From Ilex aquifolium (Eukaryota > Streptophyta > Magnoliopsida > Aquifoliales > Aquifoliaceae): 64,000 bases of DNA. Positions 44,514 to 58,600 of this stretch are shown piece after piece; position 1 is the stretch's first letter, and every line of letters begins with the position of its first letter. The DNA is taken from the NCBI GenBank assembly GCA_951799425.1, contig OX637392.1, forward strand, positions 57,995,093 through 58,059,092, written 5' to 3'. A program made the translations under genes and the position numbers. Below the pieces are notes generated by a model, which searched no databases, was not told the origin of the DNA, and saw nothing but the letters and a program-made list of their open reading frames with translations.

Positions 44514-47500
44514 TCACTCAGTCAAAAGAGACTTTTTTTTCTTGTCTCCCCAATTTTTCAACCGAGTCTTAGCATTCTCCACCTGAAAATTCAAACATTT
44601 CATAACTACCATATATATGATTAGCACAAGTTATTAATTTGTTTTTAATAAACGTCCATATTCACTTATTACAAATGAAGAATCAAGTCTTACAACTTTT
44701 GAATAATGCATCTATAACAAATAATAAAATATTTACAGAGATATGATGAGAAGCCCAAAAGAGAGTACAAGGGGACATAAAAAGTTTACGATTTACCTTT
44801 GGCAAAGATTGATCCGTTAATCTTTTAGATAACAGAAACGTGAGAGAATCGAAGGTGGCCAACTCGGCTAGGCCCGGTAAATTATTACCTCAAGTTAGGT
44901 TCTTAGCAATTAATTATCAGCACCTCTTTTACCTAGAAGAAGAGAAATATGAAATAAGAGAGATACTTCTCCAGACAGAACCTCTTAATTGGTTTGCAGG
45001 GCCTAAACTATCTATCTAATTCAATATGACAACTTGTAATTCGTAATTACAAGTTGGGTTACTCGTAATTCGGAAAAGTGTGTTTTTTTTTTTTTTGGGG
45101 GGGGGGTGTGGGGGGAGGGGGGTCTATGCAGTTGGTTTGAACATTTAGTCTGCTAAATGTCGCTTTTAAGTCTTGAACTATAGTAGAATGAAATTAGTTG
45201 ATAGGTAATCCATGAGAAAACTTAGCCCGGGCCTAAGTGAAGAGTGGCAACTTACAATGTTCATGACCAAACCAAAAGGGACCATACGGATCACTATAAA
45301 TGTTAGTATATTAACATCAAAGAGATGCTTCAGATCATTGTGCAATGTCCTAATCACATACCTAGAGTATGCCAATCTTATACTCATTAAGCAGAAAGAC
45401 CCAAGCTTGCAAGCCGATGGGTCCATTTCTGCATGATGGTACATCCATTGTTAAGAGGACTTGGCTTGACAACAGGAATAGCGTTCATGATTTACCAAAG
45501 GCAAGTGGGTGCGTTGAATTTCAGGCAAATTCTATGTCTGAAATGCAATTCCTTGCAACAGCTGAATAGTATTACTCTTTCCCAATCCCTTACTAAACTA
45601 ACCACCTCAATGTAGTTTGTTGTGTCACTAGATCTCGTTAACTTTTATATTTTAATACCATCAACTAATCCGACAATTCATTGTCCATTTGGTAGATGAC
45701 ATGAAAGTTTTTATAAGAGCAACATTACTCGAGAAATTTTACCTGTATTTCCCAATCTGTCCGAAAAGTGAACCACAATAAGATGATGGTCTGTATAGCT
45801 GTGCCTGCTAACATCCCAGACCATATTCCCTAAAAAAGAGAGGGGCAAATCTATTATCTACATTTTTTCCACACAAATACCATGTTAAACTAAAATGGAA
45901 ATCTTACTATATATGTGTGCCAATGTATGAGTGTGTGTGTGAGCGTGTGTGCTCTGAAGAACAAAGGGTGCACTGTAAATGATGAAACATATGGTAATGT
46001 GCTAGAGACTAAAGAAAGAAGCAATGTGTGTGTGTGCGTGTGTGTATGGGTGTGTGTGGGTGGGTGGGTGTGTCAAGTGGTGGGGGAAATAGTTGATACC
46101 TTAGCACCAAGGTTGAATTTAAATCCAAGAACAAATCCCAATGGAATACCAACCACGTAATAGCATCCAACATTCACGTATGCAACAAATGCTTGCCATC
46201 CACACCCAACAGCCACTCCTTCAATCATTTCCCAAACACATTCATATAATTTTCTATTAATAATCATAATCATAACATTACACACACGTAGAGAGAAAAA
46301 GAGAGGGAGCGAGAGAGTGAGAAAACTAACACATGCCATGGCTGCTAGTGAGTGTCTTGTTTGTGTAACTATGAACAAGAATATAGTAACAAAGAATTAT
46401 TTTTCCATATTATAGTATTCTTACAATAAATTTTACTTTAGTTTATTTGTGATCATTAAACTTGGTCCCTTGATGAATGGAATTTTTTTTAAGTAGTCGT
46501 GGATGCCCTGTGTCATTGGAGGAGATCCATGAAACTTTGCAAGGATGTATAATATTATCTCAGAAACTGGACGAAGCATTGGTAGAAAGGAAGTTCAAAA
46601 GGGTGACAAGGTCCCAAGCCAAAGGTTTCAAATTTTCAAACAAGACAAGCACGCTGATTACGTTGGAGGAGTCGATAAGAAAAGTTACATCCATCAACTA
46701 TGATGGTGTCGTGTATGCATGGTTGTTATAATGGAGAATGCGTATGTTTGGAGGGTTGCTTATTATGGTTGGCAAAGCGGTGAACAGCTCTAACTTGTCA
46801 GAGATTTTCTTGGGGCACCATTTTGTAAGGCATGATGCTTGCCAGAAAACAACACTGTGAGCTGTTAAACAAAATGGCAATGTTTTGTTAAGTGTGGTCC
46901 TTGGTGAAAAAACTGTACACACAAGGAGACGAACGAATTCTGATTGGAATGGACAATTGTATTAGTTTAAAAAAAGCAAAAATTGGCCAAAATGTTGGGT
47001 GGTGGTGTCGGCCATGGTGGGTGGTGATGATGGCGATGGTGGTTGTTCAGTATGTTTAATTCACTGTTTGAGTTCACATGTTTTTTAGTTCAAAGTAAAC
47101 TAGGAATTTCATTCTATAAAAGTTTACTATTTTTGGAGTTCACTGTTTATGTTTTATATATATATATTTTTGAGTTTACTAGTTTTTCACTATTTTGGTG
47201 ATGGGATAGTGGTGGTTGGCGGCGATGGTGAGTGATGGCGGCGACGGTGGTGGTGGTAGGTGGTGGCGGTTGGAGTTGAGGGTGGGTAGTGGTGACAATT
47301 TGGGGTGGTGGTTTGTGGCAACGGTGACATTGGTGAGTGATGGGTGGTGGATAGTTGGTGGTGGTGGGTGGTGGTGTTGGTTTTTGGGTGGTGGTGGTTG
47401 GAGGCGATAGTGGGCAGTGGTGGCAGTAGATGGTGGGCGGTAGTGGCGTTAGATAGTGGTGGGTGGTGGCAACGAGCAATGGTGGTGGTGGGTTATGGTG

Positions 47501-50500
47501 GTGATGGGTGTGGGCGACGGTGGGTGGTTATGGCGGTGGTAGTGGTGGATTTTAGGTGGTGATAGTTGGTGGCGATGAGTGGTGATGGTGGCATTTGTAA
47601 TAGACGATTATGGTGGCGGTGGATGTTGATTGGTGGTGGCTTTGGGGAGGGGGGGTGATGGTGGTGGTTTATGTGGCGTTGGGTGGTTTTGGCAACGATA
47701 ATGATTATTGATGGTGGTGGGGGTGATAGGCGGTGGTATGGTGGCGGTGGTGACAGTGGTGGTAGTGGAAGTGGGTTGTAGTGGTAGGTGGCAGTTAGTG
47801 GCGATGGTCGTGGTGGTCGTCGATTTTGGGCGGCGTTGGGTTGTGGTGGTGGCATTGGTGGTGGACGACAATGGTAGTGGTGGTGGGTTGTGGTAGCAAT
47901 GGTTGGTGGTGGTAGGTGTAGGCTGGTGGTGGTTACGACGAGGATGGTGGTGGTGGTGGGCGGTGATGGTGATGGCAGGCGACCCTGATGGTGGTGGTAG
48001 TGGTTGTGGGTTGTGGTTGTGGTTGTCTTTGCTCACGTTGTCTTGTGTATTAGAGTTTCAATGGACAATGATGTCTTTTCCGATCTAAAAGAGTTTTGCA
48101 TGGATTTGTGGACCCAAAAATCCTATTTCGTGGACCTATTACCAAATCTCCCTTAAAAGAAATGATAAATAGTTGTTACAAAAAAATAAAAAAAGAGACG
48201 AACAATTTTTTTATCCGAAAGTACAAAATAAAACACAATATGAAAGACAACGACAACTAAAATTATTTACACGAATTGTCATCATGAATAATTAACAAGA
48301 AGGATTAGTGGGAAACATGAATGACTTAAAATTGGAATGATTAACACATTTAAGTATCATTATATGAATAAAATATTAGAATTTTATCTTCTTTTTTTTA
48401 TTGAGACACGAATCCTTGTAAAATAAAAAAAAATTAGGTAGATTAGCGAATTTTTAAGTTATAGAAAAAATTATGATGGTAGTAGTTTGGTTTAGAAATG
48501 ATAAAGTTTTAGTTTTATATTTTAGATTCGCAGGCTATAGGGATTAACTCGAACACAATATGATAAGAAATATATCGGGTTAGTGTCATCATATATTACA
48601 TAATTAATAAGATAAATTAAATTACGACTGACTTGTTTTTGATATGAATCCAAAAAAATAACCCAAATATAACTCGACATGTAAATATTTTCTAGTAGCA
48701 TGTTTAAAAAAACAATTTCGTACCATATTTAAGAAAGATTTTTAATTCATAAATCTTGACTTGAGCTATTTATGTTCATATGATTGTTAAAATAAAAAGA
48801 TTTAGTTTCCCTTGTGATTTTGTGATCATATAAAAAACAACCGTATCAATTTTTTTTTTCATAATATGGAACTCTAACATTAAACGAATATAGTTCCTTT
48901 CCATTATTTTTTCACATAATTTCACATAATGGTAAATCATTCACCATCCCTTATTAAAATGCCCAAGTAGCAGTTTTGGTGAAAGAGTATTTTAGGAATA
49001 TGCTCTTTGTCTAGGGGATATGCTCCTTGTCTAGCAGTGCTGAAAATATTTGTATTGTGGGCAGACAAGTAAAGAAGGTCTGTCTAACCTGATAGTCGAA
49101 CAAGGCAATAACTAAGGCAGAACTAGAAAGATTGACACAAAAAAAGAGGAAGAAGGACACTATACATAGACTCCAGTAAGAAATGAAAAGAAAGGTCTTT
49201 AGTCAAAGTAGTCTACCAGCCAGTAGTACCAGTTATCAAAAAGCCGAAAACCACCCTAATAGTAACTTGGAAGGGTATTGTCAACTATTAGCCAAATAAG
49301 AGAAGAAATAACATATCTTTCTTACCAACTGGTTAACCAGACAATTAGTCTTTCCTTTTTTTGGCTAGTTTGATGAAATCTTTCTCTTTAACAAAGAGCA
49401 ATCTATATAATAAAGTAACTTATAATTTAAATTTCAAAAGATAAACAAAATGACTTTTGTTTTTCGCGGTTCAGATCGCTTTAAATTTTATTTTAAAGTT
49501 AATCTAACGGCTAATATTAACACCCTAAATTTAATAAGAAAAATAGGCCTCTAAGGGTGTATTTGGAGTGACTTTTTAAAAATATTTTTAGAAATTATTT
49601 CTCATAAGTACTTTAAAAAAAAAAATAGTGTTTGAAACCGCCTCACCACCACCACTACCTCTACCATCGTCGCCGCCGCCGCCACCGCCACCACTGCCGT
49701 TGCCGCCACCACCACCACTGTTGTCGTCGTCATCACCGCCACCACTACCGTCGTCGCTGCCATCGTCGTCGCCGCCACCACCACGGTCATTGCCACCCAC
49801 CACAACTATCACCGTCTCCTATTACCACCACCTCTCACCCCCCACTACAACTGATGTTTAAATTCATTTATCTCTTCTCTATGTTTGTGATTTGATTTTG
49901 GATATGAATACAAATATGTTTATTGTTTACCATTTTTTATTACTCTGTGCTTTCAGGCACAGGCAATAACTAGTACTACTATAAGGTAGAGAACTCCAAA
50001 TATATATATTTTTCTAGTAAGTTTAATTTTTTTTTAAAAGCGTATATATAGTATATCTGCAGTCATGATGCTTGGTTTGAATAAAGATTTGAATTTCTCT
50101 TGATTTGATAAAAATTTGTGTATGAAAGTGAAGAAAATTTTTAAGAATTTTTTATTTAAATTTAAATTTGAGTTTAAAAAACAGTAACGTCGAAGATATC
50201 TATATAATAAAGTAGCTAGAAAAATTTGCTTTGAACTTTTCGCGGTTCAGATTGCTTGACGATTATTGATCCGACGGTTCTCATGACTTTTTTTTCTAAG
50301 ACTCCTACCTCTCATCTAACTCTCTCTCCCTATTTCATACTAATTGATCTCATCTCTCATATAACTCTATCCCTCTATGTCATACTCTCATTTCTATCTC
50401 TTACATAGTCTCTCACCATCTCTCATATAACTCTCTCTTAGATAGTTATATATATCTAATAATAACAAAATACATCTAATATCCATTAAAACTCTAATAA

Positions 50501-53500
50501 CAAGGATTATCTTTAATAAATTATAGGCATCTTATATATATATATATATATATATATATAATGATTAAATATATAAATTATACACATGTTGATATTTTTT
50601 AGGGGTCGTGTTTTTAGATAAAGTTTTGTCAAAATTTTTAAAAAAATAGTGTTTTCAAATTGATTTTGAATTGTATAACTAAATAAAGTAATAAAGTACT
50701 GTTTGAAAATATTTATATTGCATGACCGATATTCGAGATTTTTTGAGTTACTTAGTGCTTTCAAGCATGGGTTATTACTAATTCCAAGATAAAATAGATT
50801 TTTTGATGTCATAATTGGACTGATTTACCTACGCATATATTTTTTTTATTTTTAATTCCAAGTAGGAGTTTCCGGTTAATATATGTCTAACAAGTGATTG
50901 GAATTGTTTTATTTGTCTCCTAGGAAAAGAATAAAGAGGAGTCCAATAGACAAAAGACAAGACGAATCTTTTTAAAAGCAAGAAATTAAGGAATCACCAA
51001 CTTTTGCAAATCAGCTTGTGTTCACAAATGTTTGCGTGTGCTAATTGGATGGACCTTTTTATATTATTGTTCACAGTCTGATTTAAATTACAATATCTAT
51101 GGATGATCAAGATTCTTTTTTTTCACATGAATCTTAAATCAGATTAGAATATCTAGGGATGATCAAAATTCTTTTTTAACACATGAATCTTATAATATAC
51201 AGAAACGTCTGCGAATTATATGCATTAGATATATTATGAATCATTTTTTATTCTTTATGCAAGTAAAGGGATTGGTACTAACTCGAGCTCATTGAAAGCT
51301 TAACTTTCGGTGCGATGTTAAAGTTTGATCTAAAAGAAAAACATGTGATCATATGGAACTGTATAATCAAAGTTGGAGGAAATTTACCAGATAGAACAGG
51401 TTGAATGCCATTTAGCACAATAGAAATAGCCAAGAGAGGGGTAAGTTCTGAGACTGCCTCGGCAACAATTGCACCACCAGTGAAGGCGTAACTCATGACA
51501 TGGCGCAATGAAAGCACAACAATGGCACAAATCACTGCGATGAAGAAAGAGCTCCAAGTCACCATCACAACAGAAAATGCAGCTGATTTGGGATGCCCTG
51601 CACCGAGCTCATTGCTAACCCTTACACTGTTGTCACATAAATTTTGATTTCAATCAATACGAGAAAAAATATTTGGGATACACAATATAATTCAAGACTC
51701 ACAGTATACTTAAGGAAACAAACTAATAATAATACACTCCCAAGCCGAGAGATATAACTTTGTGGCAAAATTAAGTGCCTCATCATAGATAAAGTTGACG
51801 AGTCCAAATTTGACTGGGCCGAGCCCAACTTGAACGGACCGAGAAAGCCCAAAGGAAATCCCGTGCGAAGTTGAATAGTCCGGATTACAAAGGAAGCCCA
51901 AGTCAAGGCCCCAAATCAAGACAAAGTCCAGGGGACCCAAGGCCATGGACAAGGGGGCGCCGCCCATGTAGGCGCCTGCCTTCTCCTCCTCCTTCGCCTG
52001 TCTTGGTCTCCTCCTCCCTTGTTTCCTTATTCCAATGAAGCCTCCTACGACTCAAGCCTAGCCCACTCCAACTCAAGCCTAGTCCATCTCAGGACCACCT
52101 CCGACGGACTAGGGGCACGAGGGAGAAAATATCGGGATACGCACCGGAGATCTAGTTCTACCATAACTGTACCTACCAAAGTGGTAGAATCCTACCATAA
52201 CTACACTTACCAAAATGGTGGTGACCGCCTCAACTCACCGCCTTAGTGAACCTATATAATGTAAGCTCTCTCCACTTGGAGAGGCATCTGATAATCTACA
52301 CACACTTGGGCATGTTCATCACCTCCTTGAGACCTCTACACCAAGTCTCTCTCCCTCTTTCCACCGAGAGCTTTGCACCAAGTCTCTCTCCCTCAATACA
52401 CTGTAACTCTCCGGAGTACCATTATTCATCAATAAAGAACACTAGGCCACCGCTGCCGTTCCCGAGAGTGGACGTAGGTCAACCAGATTGAACCACTATA
52501 AATCTCTGTGTTGATCTCTTATTTACTGCTTTGCCATTGATTGTCATTGATTGCTTGTTAATTGCTTATTAATCACACCCATTCGTATACTTGACTTTTG
52601 ATCTTGCACGAAAACCAATTTGTGCATCATCAGTTTGACGCCGTCTGTGGGAACGACTAAGTGTTCTACCACCTTGCTATTCCATGGCCATCACGACCAG
52701 GTCAATGAGTCAACAACCCGGCTCCCCGGGATGAGGCTCCGCCTCCCCTCGCACCATCGGAACCATCTACTACGGCAACTCCCATCGTCGGACAACAGCT
52801 CATCCAAACCATGGAGCTGCTGGTGAACCAAAACCAGCAGATCATCCAGCTGATGCTCGCCCAAGGGGGCATCGCCCCTCACCCCGTGGGAGGAGTCTCA
52901 CTCCCTCCAACTGGAGAAGAGCAACAACCTATCTCTTCTGGGCGTCAAGCAGCACCCCGCCATGGAGGCCTCGCCAGAGCGCCCCAGGACCACGCCAAGG
53001 CGCCCCTCGCCCAGTAGTCCCTCCTCAGCGTGCAGGGAACTCACGTGTTCCCCCTCCTCATGTACCTGCGCAGGAGGACGAGAGAGAATGCTAGTGACTC
53101 TCATCTATCCTTTATTGTTTTAGATTATCTATTTTGTTATTTATTATTTTATGAAATAACTTTCTGCGAAGATTATTGTGTCCAGAATTGTTGTGCTTTT
53201 CTAAAATTTACAGACAGCTTACAAAAGTCTGAACTTGGCCTCACAATAAGGTAGACAAAAGGCGAACATCACCAGGCGCCCAGCAACAGCAGACGCCCAG
53301 CCTTAGCGCCCAATCTCAGGCGCCCTCAGTAGTAGATGCCGACGAAGGGTCTCGCCCTCTCCACCTTGGGCGTCTCCCATGATGCCGCCCAAACAAGGGG
53401 TCTCGTCCTCTCTACCTTGGGCGCCCCCATGGTGCCTAGACGAGGGGTCTCGCCCTCTCCACCTTGGGCGCCTCCCATGATGCCGCCCAGATAGGGGTCT

Positions 53501-55606
53501 TACCCTTTCTACTTTGGGCGCCCCCCATGATGCCAACAAGGGGTCTCACCCTCTCCACCTTGGGTGCCCCCATTATGTCGACGAGGGGTCTTGCCCTCTC
53601 CACCTTGGGCGACCCCATGAGGCCAACGAGGGGTCTCGCCCCCTCTCACTAGGCACTCAGCACCAGGCGCCCAATCTTAGGCGTCCAGCAGTAGGCGCCT
53701 TGCCTCAGGTGCCCAATCTCAGGCGCCCAGCAGCAGGCGCCCCACACCAGGCACCCAGCAGCAGCAGGGGCCCACCAGGCACCCAGCTCCTCAGCATCAT
53801 CTCTCATCTACTCCATCTCTATGGAGTGAGCCTCTGGCCTAGTAGCTCTCTCAAGTGCTACTCAAAAGTCAGCCTCAAGTTAAGCAGCCCTTTCATGCGC
53901 TAGCCTCAACTTCTCAGCGGCATCCTCTCGTGCCTGCCGCTCGAGCCTTAACAGTTTCACGGCATCCTCTCGTGTCTGCCGTGCAAGCTACGCGGCATCC
54001 TCTCGTGCCTGTCGCTCAAACCTTAACTGCTCTTCAGCAGCCTCATGTGCCCGCCTCTCCGCTGCCTAGACATCGATTGCCTCCTTGATCTTCAGCGTAT
54101 TTGTAAACAAGCAGGGCGAAGTAACAGCCACCTATAGGCATTCAAAGCCAAAAATATAAAGGAAGAAAGTCAAAGAGGAGTGCGGGACACACCTTGTAAG
54201 CCTCTGCTACGGCAGCCATCTCCCGAGACTACACGTAGCTCGGCCTCTATAACTCTGCTCTCGTGCACGTAGTCATCAAGTAAGCCTCTGCTACGGCAGC
54301 GATCACCTGAGACTATACGTAGCTCGGCCTATGACTCTGCTCTCGCGCAAGTAGTCACCTAGTAAGCCTCTGCCACGGCAGCCATCTCCCGAGACTATAC
54401 GTAGCTCGGCCTATGTAGTCTGCCAGGACAGCCATCCTCCGAGACTAAAAGTAGCTCGGCCTCAGCTCATGCGGTCCTCCTACGGGACGTCTACAATGAC
54501 TTTGCTCTCATGCAAACAACATGCCTCTTTCTCCAGGTAATCATGCTAAATATTTGAATATTGGGATAACATTGTTTTTGTCAGGCACACTTTTGAAGCT
54601 CAGGCTGCAGTCCCCGTAGCAAGACCGCATTGGAGTCTCAACTCCTACAGTAGTACAACAGTTAGCTCTGGTACACACATGAGCCACAGTCTGAAAAAGA
54701 ATGGGGGCACCACCGGGTCCCTTCTCCCAGGAAGCAATCTAGCCATCAGACCTTAACTAAGAAGCACTGGGGGCATCAAACCTCGCCCTCTTGGGGGGAG
54801 GAGAAGACACCACCCTAAAAGTATAAGGAGTCTCCATCATCGCCCTATCAACAGGACGCTTGTAATCAGAGACAAGGCCAGCTAATGGCTAAGCACCAGA
54901 GAGGCGCCGCCCATAGCAAGACTCAAGGTGTCGCCCAAGACGCCCTGACAACCTCTTGGTGTCGCCCAAAACCGCCTGCAATACTACGGCCTCGCCTGTC
55001 AAGCTGGCGCCACCCACCAAGCCTCCCCCTACATTTTATGCCATACAGGGGTCCATAGCAAAGAAGGCGCTAGCGTCGCTCATGGGGATGGGTCATTCCA
55101 TTTCGCCCACACTGCCCATGGACTCCTCGCCAAAGTCCCCCCTCACTTTGCATCAAGAAAAGAAAAAAAAAAGGAGTCCACGCCCAAGAGGGCGGCGCCC
55201 AAGCCAAGGCAAGGAAAAAAAAAAAGAAAAGGGAGTCCACGCCCAAGGAGGCGGCGCCCAAACCAAAAAAAAAAAAAAAGAAGAGAGGAAGGAGAGGCCA
55301 GCGCCCAAGAAAAGAAGAAAGAAGTCAAAGAAGGTGGCGCCCAAGCAAGGAAGAAGACAAAAAGAAAAAAAAAAAAAAAAAGTCCAAGTGAGGCTAGCGC
55401 CCAAGCAAAGAAGAAAGAAAAAAAAAGAGAGAGGAAGGAGAGGCCAGCGCCCAAGCAACCAAGCAAAGGAGAAAGAAAAAAAAAAAAAATTGGAGCTAGC
55501 ACCCAAGAGGGCGGCGCCCAGCACAAGCCAAAGAAAGGAAAAGAAAAAAAAAAAAAAAAGGAGTAAGAAAAGTCAACAATGGTGGGCTAAAGGGCCACCA
55601 AAATAC

Positions 55607-55639
<33 letters not shown>

Positions 55640-58600
55640 CTGATATCAAAAAATTCAACAAGTCTTCGAAGATGAAAAAGCACAGTGAGAAACAAGAAAA
55701 TTTCTGCCTATTCAAGTGAAGACGGAGTACATGCCCACAACCTTTTCCTCCCACAGAAGTCAGAAGCTTGGAGCATGGGGGGCAAATGACGAGTCCAAAT
55801 TTGACTGGGCCGAGCCCAACTTGAACGGACCGAGAAAGCCCAAAAGAAATCCCGTGCGAAGTTGAATAGTCCGGATTACAAAGGAAGCCCAAGTCAAGGC
55901 CCCAAATCAAGACAAAGTCCAGGGGACCCAAGGCCATGGACAAGGGGGCGCCGCCCATGTAGGCGCCTGCCTTCTCCTCCTCTTTCGCCTGCCTTGGTCT
56001 CCTCCTCCCTTGTTTCCTTATTCCAATGAAGCCTCCTACGACTCAAGCCTAGCCCACTCCAACTCAAGCCTAGTCCATCTCAGGACCACCTCCGACGGAA
56101 TAGGGGCACGAGGGAGAAAATATTGGGATACGCACCGGAGATCTAGTTCTACCATAACTGTACCTACCAAAGTGGTAGAATCCTACCATAACTACACTTA
56201 CCAAAATGGTGGTGACCGCCTCAACTCACCGCCTTAGTGAACCTATATAATGTAAGCTCTCTCTACTTGGAGAGGCATCTGATAATCTACACACACTTGG
56301 GCATGTTCATCACCTCCTTGAGACCTCTACACCAAGTCTCTCTTCCTTTTTCCACCGAGAGCTTTGCACCAAGTCTCTCTCCCTCAATACACTGTAACTC
56401 TCCGGAGTACAATTATTCATTAATAAAGAACACCAGGCCACCGCTGCTGTTCCCGAGAGTGGACGTAGGTCAACCGGATCGAACCACTATAAATCTCTGT
56501 GTTGATCTCTTATTTACTGCTTTTTCATTGATTGTCATTGATTGCTTGTTAATTGCTTATTAATTACACCCGTTCGTATACTTGACTGTTGATCTTGCAC
56601 GAAGACCAATTTGTGCATCATCAAAAGTATCTCAAAAACTTTCAGTATTCTTCTTTTCAATGCAATTAAAAAAATGTTGAAACCTTATCCAATATATTTT
56701 TCCTTCATTTTTCTTCTGATCACTTGCATGAGTTCAAGTGGACCCATTGTGTATAAGTTCTCTCACTAATACACGGTTGATAGTTTACAAAGAAGGAAAA
56801 AAATGAAAAACGAATTGAAGAAAATCTGAATTTGTATAACATGACATATATATATATATATAATACTTCCCCCCTATTAGTGTTTAAATGTACTACTCAC
56901 TACTGAATATAAGACAAAGCTGAACTTAAGGGGAGGAAAAGGGAGACTAATGGCTTCATCAGTAACTGACCTTGCAGCTGCATTGAACCCCGCAGATATC
57001 ATGAACACCCATCCAAGTATTGTCTGGCTGTCAAAACAATCAAGATATTCATGCAACAACATGGGGTCAGTGAATAGCATATTCAAACTAGGAAGCTGAT
57101 GCATTATATAATTGAAGATATATTGACATTATTCATAAGTGTAGATATATATGTTCCTCAATATTGTCTAGATATGATTAGATAAATCATACCTTGTTCA
57201 TTTCAATTTATTCTCCTTATTCTTATTCTTAGCAAAAATCATTATTCCAAGAAACAGATCCATATGGAAAGCTATTTCTTCAGCATAGGTTTAGGTTCGA
57301 CCCCAATAGAAAAATATAAAAGAACATCTAACATGGAAAAAGTATAACATTACTATATCACACACTATCCAGACAAAGAGAGAACATTTTTTTCATACCA
57401 AATTGCAAGAGAGTCCAGTGCTATTTCAGGATTTGGAAGCAATCCAGCAATCAAAACCAATATTTGAAAGTACCAACACTCTAGACACAACATTACAGCC
57501 GAGGCAACCGATAACTTTAAGAAATCCCATTGTTCAGAAAATGCAAGGACACTAAATCCCCTCCAAGTATGCTTACACCGATCACTAGTCAAAATATACA
57601 CAAATTGTGCCACCACTATGATCCACCATGATAAGCTCAATACCGATGCAGCTCCCAGTAACCCCCACTCGAATTGAAACAACACGAGCCATGTCATGAA
57701 AATGTGTACAACCAATGTGGCTGCTGCAATATAGGCACTGGGGTTCACAATACTCTGTGCTTGAAGGAATTTTTGGATTGGAAAATTGGCTGCATATGCA
57801 AATATTTGTGGGATGAGACCATAGGTGAACAATGCTGCGGCCGAGGCGATTGAGGGTGATTGGCCTAGTAAGATCAAGAAGGGCTTGGAGAAAATGTACA
57901 GGATCATAAGGATTAAACTAGTTGTCATAAGAAGGATCGTTGATCTTTGAAGATATATGCCTAGCATTTCATATTTATGTGCTCCATATGCTTGGCCACA
58001 CAAGGTCTCAACTGCACTGCCCATTCCAAGCTGCAAGTAGAAACCATCACAGAGACATCAATTATGATTGTTTATGGTTGTGTTCATTAAATATATATCT
58101 ATATGTGCAAGTTTATAGTTTCAAAAGGGGTTTGAATTGATCAAAAAGAAGAATCTACTTCCACAAATATATCATAGGACTCGTACATTCTAAAGCCGAT
58201 AAAAGCATATGCTCCATCGTCTCTCTCTCTCTCTCTCTCCCACTTATCTGTAGGACAATTTAGCTTTATGATAGTTGGTACTAAGTCAGAAAAACAAGAT
58301 GTATTCCCATGAAATATTTCTAATATTAGGAGAACTATGATGAGTAGGACGATAGACCCCCTCCCAATCTCTCAAATGGAAAGCAACTTGATACTGATTC
58401 AAATCCAATTGGTGTGAGATGTAAATGAGTTATTGAAATGAAAAAGGAGAATTAATACCTCCGCCTTGGTTATGTATAGAGTATGCAACGATATATACAT
58501 GCTCACAAAATGTTGCATATCTACTTATGCATGCACGTTAATAATTATTAACACCTATTTTGATGTTGGTTACTATACCATGACACCATAGGCAAAAAGT

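Larger units (their letters stand above)
51796..56623 (+). mobile_element. LTR retrotransposon lacking recognisable pol, in intron 3 of MATE gene 2
   Basis: Two LTRs of 837 bp each flank a 3154-bp interior, with a perfect 5-bp target duplication AAAGT (51791-51795, 56624-56628). Gene 1 keeps the empty site, GATAAAGTATCTCAAAA near 29040. The interior has a primer-site region (GTTTGACGCCGTCTGTGGG), a broken gag-like start, several minisatellites and an antisense coiled-coil relic; no protease, RT or integrase motif was found. It is a large non-autonomous (LARD-like) element, probably of Tat type. I count about 20 differences between the LTRs, near 2.4 percent, which suggests a fairly recent insertion. 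Confidence 0.9.

Noticed and set aside
47147..48088. Long Thr/His/Pro-rich and Gly/Trp/Val-rich frames
   Set aside because: Low-complexity GGT/GGC tract read in several frames; no start context, domains or splice structure.
49588..49895. Pro/His- and Gly-rich frames
   Set aside because: Same trinucleotide-tract artefact in the sister Helitron.
53336..53650. Possible CRISPR-like array
   Set aside because: It is a head-to-tail minisatellite with no spacers.
54956..55675. 239-codon Lys-rich plus frame and Phe/Leu-rich minus frames
   Set aside because: Created by oligo-A runs in a tandem repeat inside a non-autonomous LTR element.
55587..55958. Minus-strand frame ending in [19 protein letters not shown] sequence, also seen at 51710-51967
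   Set aside because: The repeated part is LTR sequence; recurrence reflects the LTR pair, not a gene family.
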